Assembly: GCF_023612255.1 (NCBI RefSeq)
Contig: NZ_CP063231.1
Span: 1,222,001-1,286,000, forward strand
Reading direction: 5' to 3'
DNA: 64,000 nucleotides
Source of the DNA: Luteibacter flocculans
Lineage (GTDB): Bacteria > Pseudomonadota > Gammaproteobacteria > Xanthomonadales > Rhodanobacteraceae
The notes beneath the pieces were generated by a model. The model was not told the DNA's origin. It saw only the letters and a program-made list of their open reading frames with translations, and did no database searches. Both the position numbers and the translations under genes were made by a program. This document shows positions 1-11,393 of this stretch, piece after piece (position 1 is the first letter of the stretch; the number at the start of each line of letters is the position of its first letter).

Positions 1-797
1 CCACACCGCGCGGCATGGCGGTCAAGATCATTGGTGTGGAAGGCGAGCGTCTGCCCGGCAGCGAAGGTGACGTGACCCAGGACTTCGTACTGGTGAACGG
101 CCCGGTATTCGCTGCCCCAAATGCGAAACGATTTGCGGCGTCGCTCAAGCTGGTGGCGGCGACGACGGACCGCGCCGAGGGCGCGAAGAAGGCTTTGTCC
201 GCTGTATTGCGTGGTACGGAGCGGGTGATCGAGGCACTCGGTGGAAAGAGCACCACGTTGTTGAGCCTCGGTGGTCAGCCCGAGACGCATCCGCTCGGCG
301 ACACGTATTACTCGCAGGTGCCGCTGCGCTTCGGCGATTACGTGGTGAAGTTTTCCATTGCGCCGCATTCGCCGAACCTCACCGCGTTGACGGATGCCGA
401 ACTCAACGTCAACGGCAAGCCGAACGGTCTGCGCGAGGCGATGGTCGAGCACTTCGCGATGCAGGGCGGTGAATGGGACGTACGCGTGCAGTTCTGTACC
501 GATCCCGAGAGCATGCCCATCGAGGATGCCTCAGTGGCATGGCCCGAAGAGAAAAGCCCGTACATCGACGTGGCACGCATCGTGGTGCCGCCGCAACCGG
601 CATGGAATGCGACGCGGCGTGAAGCGATCGAGGATGGCCTCGCCTTCAGTCCGTGGCACGGCGTCGCCGCGCATCGCCCGCTAGGTTCGGTGATGCGCGC
701 ACGTCGGGTTGTGTACAAGGTGATGGCGAAGTTTCGCGCGCACCACAATGGTGTGGACATCCGCGAGCCGCGGTCGATGTTGGAGCTTGGCCTGTAG
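1..797 (+). CDS. Catalase-family protein, C-terminal part (5' truncated by window edge)
   Basis: The reading frame is open from the first base (codons start at position 3) and ends at a stop at 795-797, so only about the last 264 residues are present. The visible N-terminal stretch HTARGMAVKIIGVEG resembles the heme-binding catalase-related family, in which a RGMA-type motif precedes the core. Length and sequence suit the smaller catalase-related proteins rather than a full-length KatA/KatE, but the distal His and Asn lie upstream of the window and cannot be checked. It converges with the acetoacetyl-CoA reductase gene, 28 bp away. A role in peroxide handling is inferred from family only; some members of this family are not true catalases. 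Confidence 0.7.
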   Translation, partial: TPRGMAVKIIGVEGERLPGSEGDVTQDFVLVNGPVFAAPNAKRFAASLKLVAATTDRAEGAKKALSAVLRGTERVIEALGGKSTTLLSLGGQPETHPLGDTYYSQVPLRFGDYVVKFSIAPHSPNLTALTDAELNVNGKPNGLREAMVEHFAMQGGEWDVRVQFCTDPESMPIEDASVAWPEEKSPYIDVARIVVPPQPAWNATRREAIEDGLAFSPWHGVAAHRPLGSVMRARRVVYKVMAKFRAHHNGVDIREPRSMLELGL

Positions 798-825
798 CCG
801 GTATCGCTCAGGCGGAGCCGGCTGA

Positions 826-1566
826 TTACCAGCCCATGTAGTGGCCGCCATTGATCGCCAGGTTGGAGCCTGTGATCCAGCTGGATTCCTCGGCGGTGAG
901 GAAGGCGACGGCATGGGCGATTTCCTCGGGGCGACCGAGGCGACCGACCGGAATCTGCGCGACGATCTTCGCGCGGACATCTTCGGGCACGGCCATCACC
1001 AGATCGGTGCCGACATAGCCGGGCGACACCGTGTTCACGGTGATGCCGAAGCGCGCGTTTTCCTGCGCGAGCGAAATCGTGAAGCCATGGACGCCGGCCT
1101 TGCTTGCCGCGTAGTTGGCCTGACCGTACTGGCCCTTCTGCCCGTTGATCGAGCTGATCTGCACGATGCGGCCCCACTGCCGCGAGCGCATGCCTTCGAT
1201 CACCGGGCGGGTGACATTGAAGCAGGCATTGAGGTTGGTGTTCACCACCTCGATCCACTGCTGGTAGTCCATCTTGTGGAACGTGGTATCGCGGGTGATG
1301 CCGGCGTTGTTGATGAGGATCTCGATCGGGCCGGCCAGTTCCTCGACGCTGCGGATCATGGCTTCGGCCGAGACCGGGTCCGCGACGTCGCCGGGGACCA
1401 TCACGACGTCGATGCCGTCACGGATCATGTCCTCGCGCCAGGCGGCTGCCCGCGCATCGTCGCGGTAATTGGTCGCCACACGGTGACCCTGGCGGGCGAG
1501 GTAGCGGACGATCGCCGTACCGATGCCGCCGGTGCCACCGGTCACCAGTGCCGTGCGTTGCGTCAT
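826..1566 (-). CDS. phbB: Acetoacetyl-CoA reductase (SDR family)
   Basis: A short-chain dehydrogenase of 246 residues. It should reduce acetoacetyl-CoA to 3-hydroxybutyryl-CoA with NADPH in polyhydroxybutyrate synthesis. The start is taken at MTQRTALVTGG because the glycine-rich nucleotide motif TGGTGGIG then sits at the usual position; an in-frame start 18 bp upstream would only add MRMKQG. Other landmarks are NNAG, the catalytic Ser in QISSINGQKGQYGQ, and the YAASK catalytic Tyr/Lys. The segment NGQKGQYGQANYAASKAG is typical of PhbB/PhaB. No phaA or phaC is next to it, so the PHB pathway link rests on sequence type alone. Confidence 0.88.
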   Translation of the reverse strand: MTQRTALVTGGTGGIGTAIVRYLARQGHRVATNYRDDARAAAWREDMIRDGIDVVMVPGDVADPVSAEAMIRSVEELAGPIEILINNAGITRDTTFHKMDYQQWIEVVNTNLNACFNVTRPVIEGMRSRQWGRIVQISSINGQKGQYGQANYAASKAGVHGFTISLAQENARFGITVNTVSPGYVGTDLVMAVPEDVRAKIVAQIPVGRLGRPEEIAHAVAFLTAEESSWITGSNLAINGGHYMGW

Positions 1567-1623
1567 GCCTTGCTTCATCCTCACCAGCTTCCGATAGGGG
1601 CCCGGGCGCCGGGCAAACGATTC

Positions 1624-2508
1624 TTATAACGTCGGGCTGGCGCCAAGACTACTGCGGCGAAGCGCCGCAGGGGCGAATCCCCGCAGCGCCTCATCCAGCA
1701 AGGCGGCGGGCGTGCCTCCGCGGGACGGCACAGCGAGCCCCAAGCGGTCGAGTGCAAGGCGCAAGGCGGGCATCGGATCGGCAGCGTCCACGGGCAGGGC
1801 GGCGGCGGACTTGGAGAGCTTTCGCCCCTCGGCGTCCAGGACCAGCGGTAGATGCAGATAGCCGGGCGTGGGAAGCCCGAGTAGGTGCTGGAGATGGATT
1901 TGCCGGGCCGTGGAATCGAGCAGGTCCGCGCCGCGAACGACGTGGCTGATGCCTTGCTCGGCGTCGTCCACCACGCAGGCCAACTGATACGCCCAGAGGC
2001 CTTCGACCCGGCGGATTACGAAATCCCCCGCTACGTCTCGGAGATTCTCGGACTGGGGGCCTTGGAGGTCGTCCTCCCAGCGCACCGTGAGGTCGGGTGT
2101 ACGCAGGCGCCAGGCGGGCGGACGCGTCGGGTCGGGCGGCGCCACGCAGTGGCCGTCGCGGTGCAGCCCTCCGTGCGCCGCCAGTTCGGTGCGGCTGCAC
2201 CAGCAGGGGAAGACCTGGTCGGCGTCGCGCAGCTGCGCGAAGGCGGTTTCATACAGGGGCTGACGTGTCGACTGGTAGACCGGCGGTCGATCCGGCGACA
2301 GGCCGAAGGCATCGAGCGTGGCGAGGATCGATGCCGCCGAACCGGGAACCTCGCGCGGAGGATCGATGTCTTCGATGCGCACCAGCCACTCCCCACCAGC
2401 GTGGCGCGCCGCCAGCCAGCTACCCAGCGCGGCGACCAGCGAGCCGAAGTGCAGGGCACCGGTTGGGGAGGGCGCGAATCGTCCTCGGTAGCGTGGCGTA
2501 GAGACCAT
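1624..2508 (-). CDS. gluQ: Glutamyl-Q tRNA(Asp) synthetase
   Basis: A truncated glutamyl-tRNA synthetase paralogue of 294 residues, the length expected for GluQRS. It activates glutamate and attaches it to queuosine-34 of tRNA(Asp) without an anticodon-binding domain. The N-terminus RGRFAPSPTGALHFGSLVAA carries the class I HIGH-like signature, CWCSR provides part of the zinc site, and the KLSKS motif is visible near the C-terminal third. The ATG at 2508 is chosen because it puts the FAPSPTG motif close to the N-terminus; an upstream in-frame start would add 30 residues that look non-coding. It is divergent from htpX. Confidence 0.92.
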   Translation of the reverse strand: MVSTPRYRGRFAPSPTGALHFGSLVAALGSWLAARHAGGEWLVRIEDIDPPREVPGSAASILATLDAFGLSPDRPPVYQSTRQPLYETAFAQLRDADQVFPCWCSRTELAAHGGLHRDGHCVAPPDPTRPPAWRLRTPDLTVRWEDDLQGPQSENLRDVAGDFVIRRVEGLWAYQLACVVDDAEQGISHVVRGADLLDSTARQIHLQHLLGLPTPGYLHLPLVLDAEGRKLSKSAAALPVDAADPMPALRLALDRLGLAVPSRGGTPAALLDEALRGFAPAALRRSSLGASPTL

Positions 2509-2709
2509 GAGGCGTGGTTTGAGAGGTTTCTCAATCAGTCTGACGTGTGAGCTTGTCAGTGTAGGCGAAGGCCATGCCAGCAGAGCCGCGCGCGCCAAGC
2601 GTTCCGCCCCGGGTGTCGGCGGTTGCCATTGAATCGTTCAGCCTTCGCCCCGAAAACTTGCAGCACGGCGGCACTCCGATGCCGGCCGGTATGACAGAGA
2701 GAATCGACC

Positions 2710-3600
2710 ATGTTCAAACGCATTGCCTTGTTCGTTGCCACCAACCTTGCGGTCATCGTCCTGTTGACCTGCGTGTGCCGCGTGCTGGGTATCGACCAGT
2801 GGGCAGCGCAACGCGGCATGGGCCTCGGTGGCCTGATCGTCTTCGCCTCCGTGTTCGGCATGGGCGGTGCCTTCATTTCGCTGGCCATTTCCAAGTGGAC
2901 CGCGAAGATGTCCACCGGTGCCAAGGTCATCACCGAGCCGCGTAACGAGTCCGAGCGCTGGCTGCTCGACACCGTGCGCCGCCATGCGGAAAAGGCCGGT
3001 ATCGGCATGCCCGAGGTGGCGGTCTACGACGCGCCGGAAATGAATGCCTTCGCCACGGGTATGTCGCGCAACAACGCGCTCGTGGCGGTCAGTACCGGTC
3101 TGCTCCAGCAGATGGACCGGGAGCAGGTTTCGGCGGTTCTGGGACATGAAATCGGTCACGTCGCCAATGGCGACATGGTGACCCTCACCCTCATCCAGGG
3201 CGTGCTCAATACGCTGGTGATCGTGCTGGCCCGCATCGTGGGTCGGGTGGTGGATAGCTGGATGAGCGGCGGCCGCGAGCGCGACGGGGAAGGCGGCATC
3301 GGCTACTTCGTGGTCGTGATGATCCTGCAGGTCGTATTCGGCCTGTTCGCCTCGCTGATCGTGATGTGGTTCTCCCGCTGGCGCGAATTCCGTGCGGACG
3401 CGGCGGGCGCCCAGCTTGCCGGCCGGGCCTCGATGATTTCCGCCCTGCAGCGCCTGTCGGCCAACCACGGCGACAACACGCTCCCGCAGACTATCCAGGC
3501 GTTCGGTATCTCCGGCCATCTGGCGACCGGCGTGAAGCGCCTGTTCATGAGCCATCCGCCGATCGAAGAGCGCATTGCCGCCCTCCAGGGGGCCCGCTGA
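2710..3600 (+). CDS. htpX: Membrane zinc metalloprotease HtpX
   Basis: A 296-residue M48 family protease of the inner membrane, involved in quality control of membrane proteins together with FtsH. Two hydrophobic segments (about residues 4-23 and 34-54) precede the HEIGH zinc motif in VLGHEIGHVANGD near residue 143. Two further hydrophobic stretches follow, then the third zinc ligand region FRADAAGAQLAG. An AGAGAG-like purine-rich ribosome binding site precedes the ATG. The downstream neighbour on the same strand is htpG, another heat-shock gene, separated by a strong hairpin. Length matches E. coli HtpX closely. Confidence 0.95.
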   Translation: MFKRIALFVATNLAVIVLLTCVCRVLGIDQWAAQRGMGLGGLIVFASVFGMGGAFISLAISKWTAKMSTGAKVITEPRNESERWLLDTVRRHAEKAGIGMPEVAVYDAPEMNAFATGMSRNNALVAVSTGLLQQMDREQVSAVLGHEIGHVANGDMVTLTLIQGVLNTLVIVLARIVGRVVDSWMSGGRERDGEGGIGYFVVVMILQVVFGLFASLIVMWFSRWREFRADAAGAQLAGRASMISALQRLSANHGDNTLPQTIQAFGISGHLATGVKRLFMSHPPIEERIAALQGAR

Positions 3601-3604
3601 AACC

Positions 3605-3640
3605 GGGGGCGGCGCCTTTTTTCCCCTTGACGCCGCCCCC
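3605..3640 (+). other. GC-rich hairpin between htpX and htpG
   Basis: A perfect 10-bp inverted repeat, GGGGGCGGCG and CGCCGCCCCC, encloses a 16-nt loop that contains a run of six T. It starts 4 bp after the htpX stop and ends 38 bp before the htpG start. It could attenuate read-through from htpX, or fold in the htpG leader if transcription starts upstream. The T run lies in the loop rather than after the stem, so it is not a classical intrinsic terminator. Confidence 0.6.
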
Positions 3641-3678
3641 ATAATCCGGTGCCTGTCCCAACCTGAAGGAACGGCACC

Positions 3679-5544
3679 GTGAGCCAGGAAACCCGAAAGT
3701 TCGAAGCCGAGGTCGCCCAGGTCCTGCACCTGGTGACCCATTCCCTCTACTCGCACAAGGAAATCTTCCTCCGCGAGCTCATTTCCAACGCCTCCGACGC
3801 CTGCGACAAGCTGCGTTTCGAAGCGCTGGCCGACCCCAGCCTCACCGACGGCGATGCCGATCTGCGCATCCAAGTGAGCTGGGATCCGGAGGCGCGTACG
3901 ATCAGCGTTCGCGACAACGGCATCGGCATGAGCCGCGACGAGGTCGTGGCCAACATCGGTACCATCGCCAGCTCCGGCACTCGCCGCTATCTGGAAGCGC
4001 TTTCGGGCGAACAGAAGGCGGATGCACGCCTGATCGGCCAGTTCGGCGTGGGCTTCTATTCCGCCTTCGTCGTGGCAGACAAGGTCACGGTCATCACCCG
4101 CCGCGCCGGCCAGCCCGCCACTGCGGGCGTGCGCTGGGAAAGCGACGGCAAGGGTGAGTACTCCCTCGAAGACACCAACGTCACCGAGCGCGGCACGACC
4201 GTGGTGTTGCACCTCAAGGCGGACGAGGACGAGTTCCTCAAGGCGTGGGCGCTGCGCAGCGCCATCACGAAGTACTCCGACCACGTGGCGTTCCCCATCC
4301 GCATGCCGGCCGAGAAGGACGGCAAGCCCGATCCGACCGAATGGACCACGATCAACTCCGCTTCGGCGCTGTGGTCGCGGCCGAAGAGCGAGATCACCGA
4401 CGAGGAATACCAGAACTTCTACAAGGCGCTGGGCCACGACTTCAACGATGCGCTCGCCTGGACGCACAACCGCGTCGAAGGCAGCCAAAGCTTCACGACG
4501 CTGCTCTACGTGCCGTCGCAACCGCCGTTCGATCTGATGATGGGCGGCCGCGACGAGCGGAAGGGACTGAAGCTCTACATCAAGCGCGTCTTCATCATGG
4601 ACGCCGCGGAAGAACTGCTGCCTAACTACCTGCGCTTCGTGCGCGGCGTGGTCGACGCCGACGACCTGCCGCTCAACGTCAGCCGCGAAATTCTGCAGCA
4701 GAATCGCCAGCTCGAGCAGATCAAGGCGCGCTGCGTGAAGGGCGTGCTGGATCTGCTGGAACGCGTTGCGCGCGACGAGCCCGAAAAGTTCGCCACCTTC
4801 CTGGCGGGTTTCGGCAATACGTTGAAGGAAGGCATCGTCGAAGACACCGCCAACCGCGAGCGCATCGCCAAGCTGCTGCGCTTTGCCTCCACCAAGGGCG
4901 ATGGCGCCAACAAGACCGTGTCCTTCGACGACTACATCGGCCGTATGGCCGTGGGTCAGGACACGATCTGGTACGTCACCGCGGACAGCTACGCTGCGGC
5001 CGCGGGCAGCCCGCAGCTCGAAGCGTTGAAGGCGAAGGACATCGAGGTGCTGCTGATGTCCGACCGCGTCGACGAATGGATGCTCGGCTATCTCACCGAG
5101 TACGGTGGCAAGCGCCTGCGTAACGTCGCCAAGGGTGAGTTCCCGCTCGACGAGGCGGACAAGGCGAAGCAGGAAGCCGCGACGGCCGCCGCGGCGCCGC
5201 TGCTGGAACGGACCAAGAGCCTGCTCGGCGACCGCGTGAGCGACGTGCGGGTATCGGCGCGACTGACCGATTCCCCGTCGTGCCTTGCGCTGGCGGACTT
5301 CGACCTTGCACCGCATCTCGCCCGCCTGCTGCGCGAGGCGGGACAGGACGTGCCGGACAGCAAGCCGGTGCTTGAGTTGAATCCTGAGCACGCGTTGGTC
5401 AAGCGGCTGGCCGCCGAGACCGATGACGCGAAGGCGAGCGATCTTGCTGGCCTGCTGCTGGAACAGGCGGAGATCACGGCGGGTGCGCAGTTGCCCGACC
5501 CGGCCGCCTTCGTGCAGCGCATGAACCGCGTGCTGCTGGGCTGA
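3679..5544 (+). CDS. htpG: Molecular chaperone HtpG (Hsp90)
   Basis: A 621-residue bacterial Hsp90, which binds and remodels client proteins with ATP in the cytoplasm. The start is GTG at 3679, 8 bp after a GAAGGA ribosome binding site. The GHKL ATPase motifs are clear: LISNASDACDKLRFEAL, DNGIGMSRDEV, and the lid GQFGVGFYSAFVVAD. The middle-domain segment LPLNVSREILQQNR, which supplies the arginine contacting ATP, is also present. Length is normal. A strong stem-loop follows the stop codon, so this gene is probably the last of its transcript. Confidence 0.97.
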   Translation: MSQETRKFEAEVAQVLHLVTHSLYSHKEIFLRELISNASDACDKLRFEALADPSLTDGDADLRIQVSWDPEARTISVRDNGIGMSRDEVVANIGTIASSGTRRYLEALSGEQKADARLIGQFGVGFYSAFVVADKVTVITRRAGQPATAGVRWESDGKGEYSLEDTNVTERGTTVVLHLKADEDEFLKAWALRSAITKYSDHVAFPIRMPAEKDGKPDPTEWTTINSASALWSRPKSEITDEEYQNFYKALGHDFNDALAWTHNRVEGSQSFTTLLYVPSQPPFDLMMGGRDERKGLKLYIKRVFIMDAAEELLPNYLRFVRGVVDADDLPLNVSREILQQNRQLEQIKARCVKGVLDLLERVARDEPEKFATFLAGFGNTLKEGIVEDTANRERIAKLLRFASTKGDGANKTVSFDDYIGRMAVGQDTIWYVTADSYAAAAGSPQLEALKAKDIEVLLMSDRVDEWMLGYLTEYGGKRLRNVAKGEFPLDEADKAKQEAATAAAAPLLERTKSLLGDRVSDVRVSARLTDSPSCLALADFDLAPHLARLLREAGQDVPDSKPVLELNPEHALVKRLAAETDDAKASDLAGLLLEQAEITAGAQLPDPAAFVQRMNRVLLG

Positions 5545-5556
5545 TCCTCCCGCGCC

Positions 5557-5596
5557 AAGCCGCGCGCGATGAGTCGGTCATCGCGCGCGGGCTTCT
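5557..5596 (+). terminator. Intrinsic terminator-like hairpin after htpG
   Basis: A 13-bp perfect stem, CCGCGCGCGATGA (5560-5572) with TCATCGCGCGCGG (5578-5590), has a 5-nt loop and begins 15 bp after the htpG stop. AAGC and GCTT flank it and can extend the stem. The following CTTCTTC is only weakly T-rich. Confidence 0.7.
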
Positions 5597-5669
5597 TCGA
5601 GGCCTCATGGCGAGGTCATGAGCGCCAGCCACGCTGACGCGGGTACGGGCTCTGCTATCGTTCCGCGTC

Positions 5670-6575
5670 ATGTCCGCACTGCTCATTCTTTTCGTCTGTC
5701 TCGCCCTCGGCATCCTTTCCCGTCGCTACGCGTCGCTGCCCGAGGGCATCGTTCCCGGCATCAACTGGTGGGTGCTGAACATCGCGCTTCCCGCGCTGGT
5801 GCTGGCACTCGTGCCACACGTGACGGTGGATGCGCGGCTATGGTTTCCCGTCGCGGCGATGCATCTGACGTTCTTCGGCGCCTGGGCTCTGTTCGCCACG
5901 CTCGGGCAATGGCTGGGCTGGTCGCGTCATCGAGTGGGCTGCCTCACCCTGGTCTGCGGGCTGGGTAATACCTCGTTCATCGGTTACCCCATGATGGAGG
6001 CCTTGCACGGTAAGCCGGGCTTGTCGCTCGCCGTCATCGCCGATCAGTTGGGTTGCTTCCCGCTGCTCGCCGCGGCCGGGATCGTGGTGGCGTCGATGTA
6101 CTCGGGCAGGAGCGCCAACGCCGCCACCATTGCGCGTCGCGTGCTCACGTTCCCGGCTTTTCTCGCGCTGCTTGCTGGCGCGATGGTCGGACTGTTTGGC
6201 GGATGGCCAGAGTCGGTGGAGAAAGTGCTGATGCAGATCGGCCAGACGCTGACGCCACTCGCGTTGTTTTCGGTGGGCCTGCAGTTCCGCCTGCATCTGC
6301 GGCGGGAGCAAGTCGGTGCGCTCGCCGCGGGCCTGGGTTGGAAGCTGCTGCTCGCGCCGCTGGCGGTGCTCGGTCTGGGACTGGCGGCGGGCGTGGGCGG
6401 TCTGCCGTTGACGGTCGGCGTGCTGCAGGCGGCGATGGCGCCGATGATCTCGGCGGCGATCCTTGCCGATCAGTACGGCCTTGAACCACGCCTGGCAAAC
6501 ACCGTGCTCGGCGCCGGCATCCTGGTCTCGCTCGTGACGATTCCCGTGGGCAACCTGTTCCTGCCGGCGGGCTGA
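5670..6575 (+). CDS. AEC family permease (auxin efflux carrier type)
   Basis: A 301-residue polytopic inner membrane protein made of two repeats of hydrophobic segments, characteristic of the AEC/membrane transport family PF03547. Visible signatures are the N-terminal LLILFVCLALGILSRR and the central GNTSFIGYPMMEALHG, which matches the conserved G-N-x-x-F-x-G-x-P region of the family. The C-terminal half repeats the pattern in LQAAMAPMISAAILADQY. Family members export or import small organic acids such as malate or malonate; the substrate here cannot be read from sequence. It stands alone between htpG and hslR with no partner gene. Confidence 0.82.
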   Translation: MSALLILFVCLALGILSRRYASLPEGIVPGINWWVLNIALPALVLALVPHVTVDARLWFPVAAMHLTFFGAWALFATLGQWLGWSRHRVGCLTLVCGLGNTSFIGYPMMEALHGKPGLSLAVIADQLGCFPLLAAAGIVVASMYSGRSANAATIARRVLTFPAFLALLAGAMVGLFGGWPESVEKVLMQIGQTLTPLALFSVGLQFRLHLRREQVGALAAGLGWKLLLAPLAVLGLGLAAGVGGLPLTVGVLQAAMAPMISAAILADQYGLEPRLANTVLGAGILVSLVTIPVGNLFLPAG

Positions 6576-6613
6576 CGCTTGGATTCCCGCGACACGGCCA
6601 CATCCTCCTTCCC

Positions 6614-7009
6614 ATGACCGATCTCACGACTCAGGGCGTGCGCGCCGACGTGTGGCTATGGGCCGCCCGCTTCTTCAAGACCCGCAGCCTGGCGAAGCAG
6701 GCGATCGACGGTGGCAAGATCGAACTCAACGATGCCGCGTGCAAACCGGCCAAGGTCGTGCACGTCGGTGACACCTTCAAGGTGACCCGCGGAGAGGAGC
6801 GGCTGACGTGCGTGGTGGTGGCCCTTTCCGAGAAACGTGGCCCCGCCTCGGAGGCGCAGAAGCTCTACGCGGAAACGGAGGCGAGTGCCGCTGAGCGCCA
6901 ACGCCGGATCGAAGATCGTCGCCTTACCGGCGGTGCCTTGCTGCGTCCCGATGCCCGACCCGGCAAGCGCGATCGGCGCCTGATCCAGGACCTCAAGAAG
7001 ACCCTCTGA
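6614..7009 (+). CDS. hslR: Ribosome-associated heat shock protein Hsp15 (S4 RNA-binding)
   Basis: A 131-residue protein with an N-terminal S4 domain (about residues 9-60). The stretch DVWLWAARFFKTRSLAKQAIDGGKIELN is the S4/Hsp15 hallmark, and the tail is rich in Arg and Lys. Hsp15 binds stalled 50S subunits that carry nascent peptidyl-tRNA after heat shock and helps return them to translation. Its length matches E. coli HslR (133 residues). It converges on mutS across a 210-bp gap that contains a hairpin. Confidence 0.92.
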   Translation: MTDLTTQGVRADVWLWAARFFKTRSLAKQAIDGGKIELNDAACKPAKVVHVGDTFKVTRGEERLTCVVVALSEKRGPASEAQKLYAETEASAAERQRRIEDRRLTGGALLRPDARPGKRDRRLIQDLKKTL

Positions 7010-7070
7010 ACGCGCAAAACCGCCCCCCGAATCCCTGCCCGGGCTGCTGACTCGGGAGGGGTGGGGGACG

Positions 7071-7109
7071 CCACGGTGCCGGAAGATGGAGAGTCGTAAG
7101 ACACCGTGG
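7071..7109. other. Inverted repeat in the hslR-mutS intergenic region
   Basis: CCACGGTG (7071-7078) and CACCGTGG (7102-7109) form an 8-bp perfect stem around a 23-nt loop. On the plus strand the loop contains GGAAG and ATGGAG. It lies between convergent genes, so it may be a shared terminator region or part of a small RNA; nothing identifies it. The upstream part of the gap (7020-7070) is C-rich then G-rich and can also fold. Confidence 0.4.
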
Positions 7110-7219
7110 AAAGCATGAGCGGTGTCGGTGTTCACCGCCCATGCGGATGCACTATAGGCAGGCGACTCGCCGCGGTGAATTCGTTTGTTCCAATCGGTCC
7201 GATAGCGGCACCCAATCGT

Positions 7220-9811
<2,592 letters not shown>

Positions 9812-10062
9812 CAGTGCCTTACGCAAAATTAGCGAATGTCCGGCGCAGACGCCGGGCGGAAAGGTGCGCTCCGAGTCGAATCCGGATCTCAAGCCCTATA
9901 TCGTATTCGATGAGCACCAGCACGCGCCTCCCGGATTGGGGGGCGCTTCATCCGCCCGGGAAGAAGGTCGGCGTCGTGCACCGCCTAATTGGGTTCCGGG
10001 TGGAAGGTCCGGGGCGTCAAGGTCGGGGGGCAATCCGGGCTTGAACCGAACCGCTCACAGGC

Positions 10063-11226
10063 TCACTTGGGCCATTCAACGATCATGTCGTTCAGCGGCA
10101 GCGAACCGTTCGCCGCGTGGCACGGCGATGGGGTCCAACGGTCGCCTTGCCCGAACAACTGCGCCTCGTGTTCCGTCCCGCACACGTTGAGCCGGTCGAA
10201 GACGTACGGCAGTCCTTGGGACCCTTCGAATGTCGCTGCGTTGCTTACCTGGAAATGGAGATGCGGCGCAGCCGAACTTCCCGACTCGCCCAGCTCTCCG
10301 ATAACCTGGCCGAGCGTCACCTGCTGCCCCTGTGTCACACGAACCGTGCCTTTCCGTAGATGGGCGTAGGCGGCGAAGGAGCCACCGCCCAGGTCGATGA
10401 CCACATAGTTTCCAAACAATCCAATGAGCGACAACTCGTTCGACGCCGGCGGCGGGGTCAATGGCTCATGGTCCGACTGGCCATCGCGCACCGCGACGAC
10501 CTTTCCGTTACCGACGGCAAGGACGGGTGTTCCGAAGCCAAACCAGTCGGCGAGCTTGGTCGCATTTGTCGGTTTACTTGGATTGAACGCGCGCCCTTGG
10601 GCATCGATGCCAACGAAGTCGATCGCGTAGCGCTGAGGAATGGTCAGACGACCGTTGACCGCAACCAGACTGCCCCAGTGATGCGACCGTGCATTTCCGG
10701 GGCCTTCATGCGCAAGCCAGCGTCCGCCTCGTAGCGGCGAACCCAAGCGAAGCGAGGACGGCGGCGAAACGGTCACTGCCAGCCCATCAACGCTGCTCAA
10801 CCCATGTCGTTCATTGGCAAAGACGATTTTATGGGTGAGCGTCTTCGGTAAAACGTTGGGTGGGAGCGTCACCCAGACAAAAACGGTGCCGGTTTTTCCT
10901 GGGGCTATCGTTGCGGAGCCATCATCGGTCGGCGCCGGACGAAATGCATGAGCCAGGTCGCTATGGTCCAGGTGGAGGAGCGGGTGATGGTTCTCATCCA
11001 TGACCTCCAATTCGGAAACCTTCAGCGCTCCGGAGTCTTCGTAAACATTCGTCATCTGAAGCTCGTACGCCAGATGAGTGGAACCATCGCTACCCAGAAA
11101 CGGCGCAGGCGGGAAGGGAACGCGCGCTTCGACCGGCGCCGCGGGCTGGGCCATGGCCTCGACGCTCGATGCCAGCCATAGGGCGGCAACGAAATAGGCC
11201 CAAAAGTCCTTGGATATTCTCGGCAT
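10063..11226 (-). CDS. Secreted M23-like metallopeptidase with atypical first zinc motif
   Basis: About 387 residues beginning MPRISKDFWAYFVAALW, a signal peptide with likely cleavage after EAMAQ. The N-terminal half (residues about 30-165) is a beta-rich region with no recognised motif. The C-terminal half is an M23/LytM fold: GFGTPVLAVGNGKVVAV, then NYVVIDLGGGSFAAYAHL, then the zinc motif AAPHLHFQV. The usual first motif HxxxD is replaced by RYAID, so one zinc ligand is Arg. The protein may therefore be inactive, or belong to a subgroup that uses other ligands. It is next to a delta-60 repeat gene on the same strand, with 167 bp between them. It has no XVIPCD tail, so it is not an obvious T4SS effector. 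Confidence 0.7.
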   Translation of the reverse strand: MPRISKDFWAYFVAALWLASSVEAMAQPAAPVEARVPFPPAPFLGSDGSTHLAYELQMTNVYEDSGALKVSELEVMDENHHPLLHLDHSDLAHAFRPAPTDDGSATIAPGKTGTVFVWVTLPPNVLPKTLTHKIVFANERHGLSSVDGLAVTVSPPSSLRLGSPLRGGRWLAHEGPGNARSHHWGSLVAVNGRLTIPQRYAIDFVGIDAQGRAFNPSKPTNATKLADWFGFGTPVLAVGNGKVVAVRDGQSDHEPLTPPPASNELSLIGLFGNYVVIDLGGGSFAAYAHLRKGTVRVTQGQQVTLGQVIGELGESGSSAAPHLHFQVSNAATFEGSQGLPYVFDRLNVCGTEHEAQLFGQGDRWTPSPCHAANGSLPLNDMIVEWPK

Positions 11227-11393
11227 TCGCGTGCTCCCCCGAGCGTGGTCGCCGACATAACGACACTGCGCATGAAAGGAGTATGGCCTGCGGGTTCCCA
11301 CATGTCTCCTGCCAGAGTCATGATTTTCCGAGGTTCCATGCAAATCGAGCGGTGGCATGCCCGGTCTGACGAAGTCGGCGTCGTGTTCTTACT

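Noticed and set aside
796-823. Terminator between the catalase-family gene and phbB (AGCCGG/CCGGCT)
   Set aside because: Only a 6-bp stem with a 16-nt loop and no T run; not strong enough to annotate.
3621-3645. Possible heat-shock sigma-32 promoter before htpG (CTTGAC and CCCCATAAT)
   Set aside because: The two elements are only about 5 bp apart, far shorter than the 13-16 bp needed, and they overlap the hairpin arm.
2638-5391. A very long open frame on the minus strand, antisense to htpX and htpG (over 900 codons)
   Set aside because: It lies wholly over two clear conserved genes. In high-GC DNA the antisense frame lacks stops by codon bias; no family motifs were seen.
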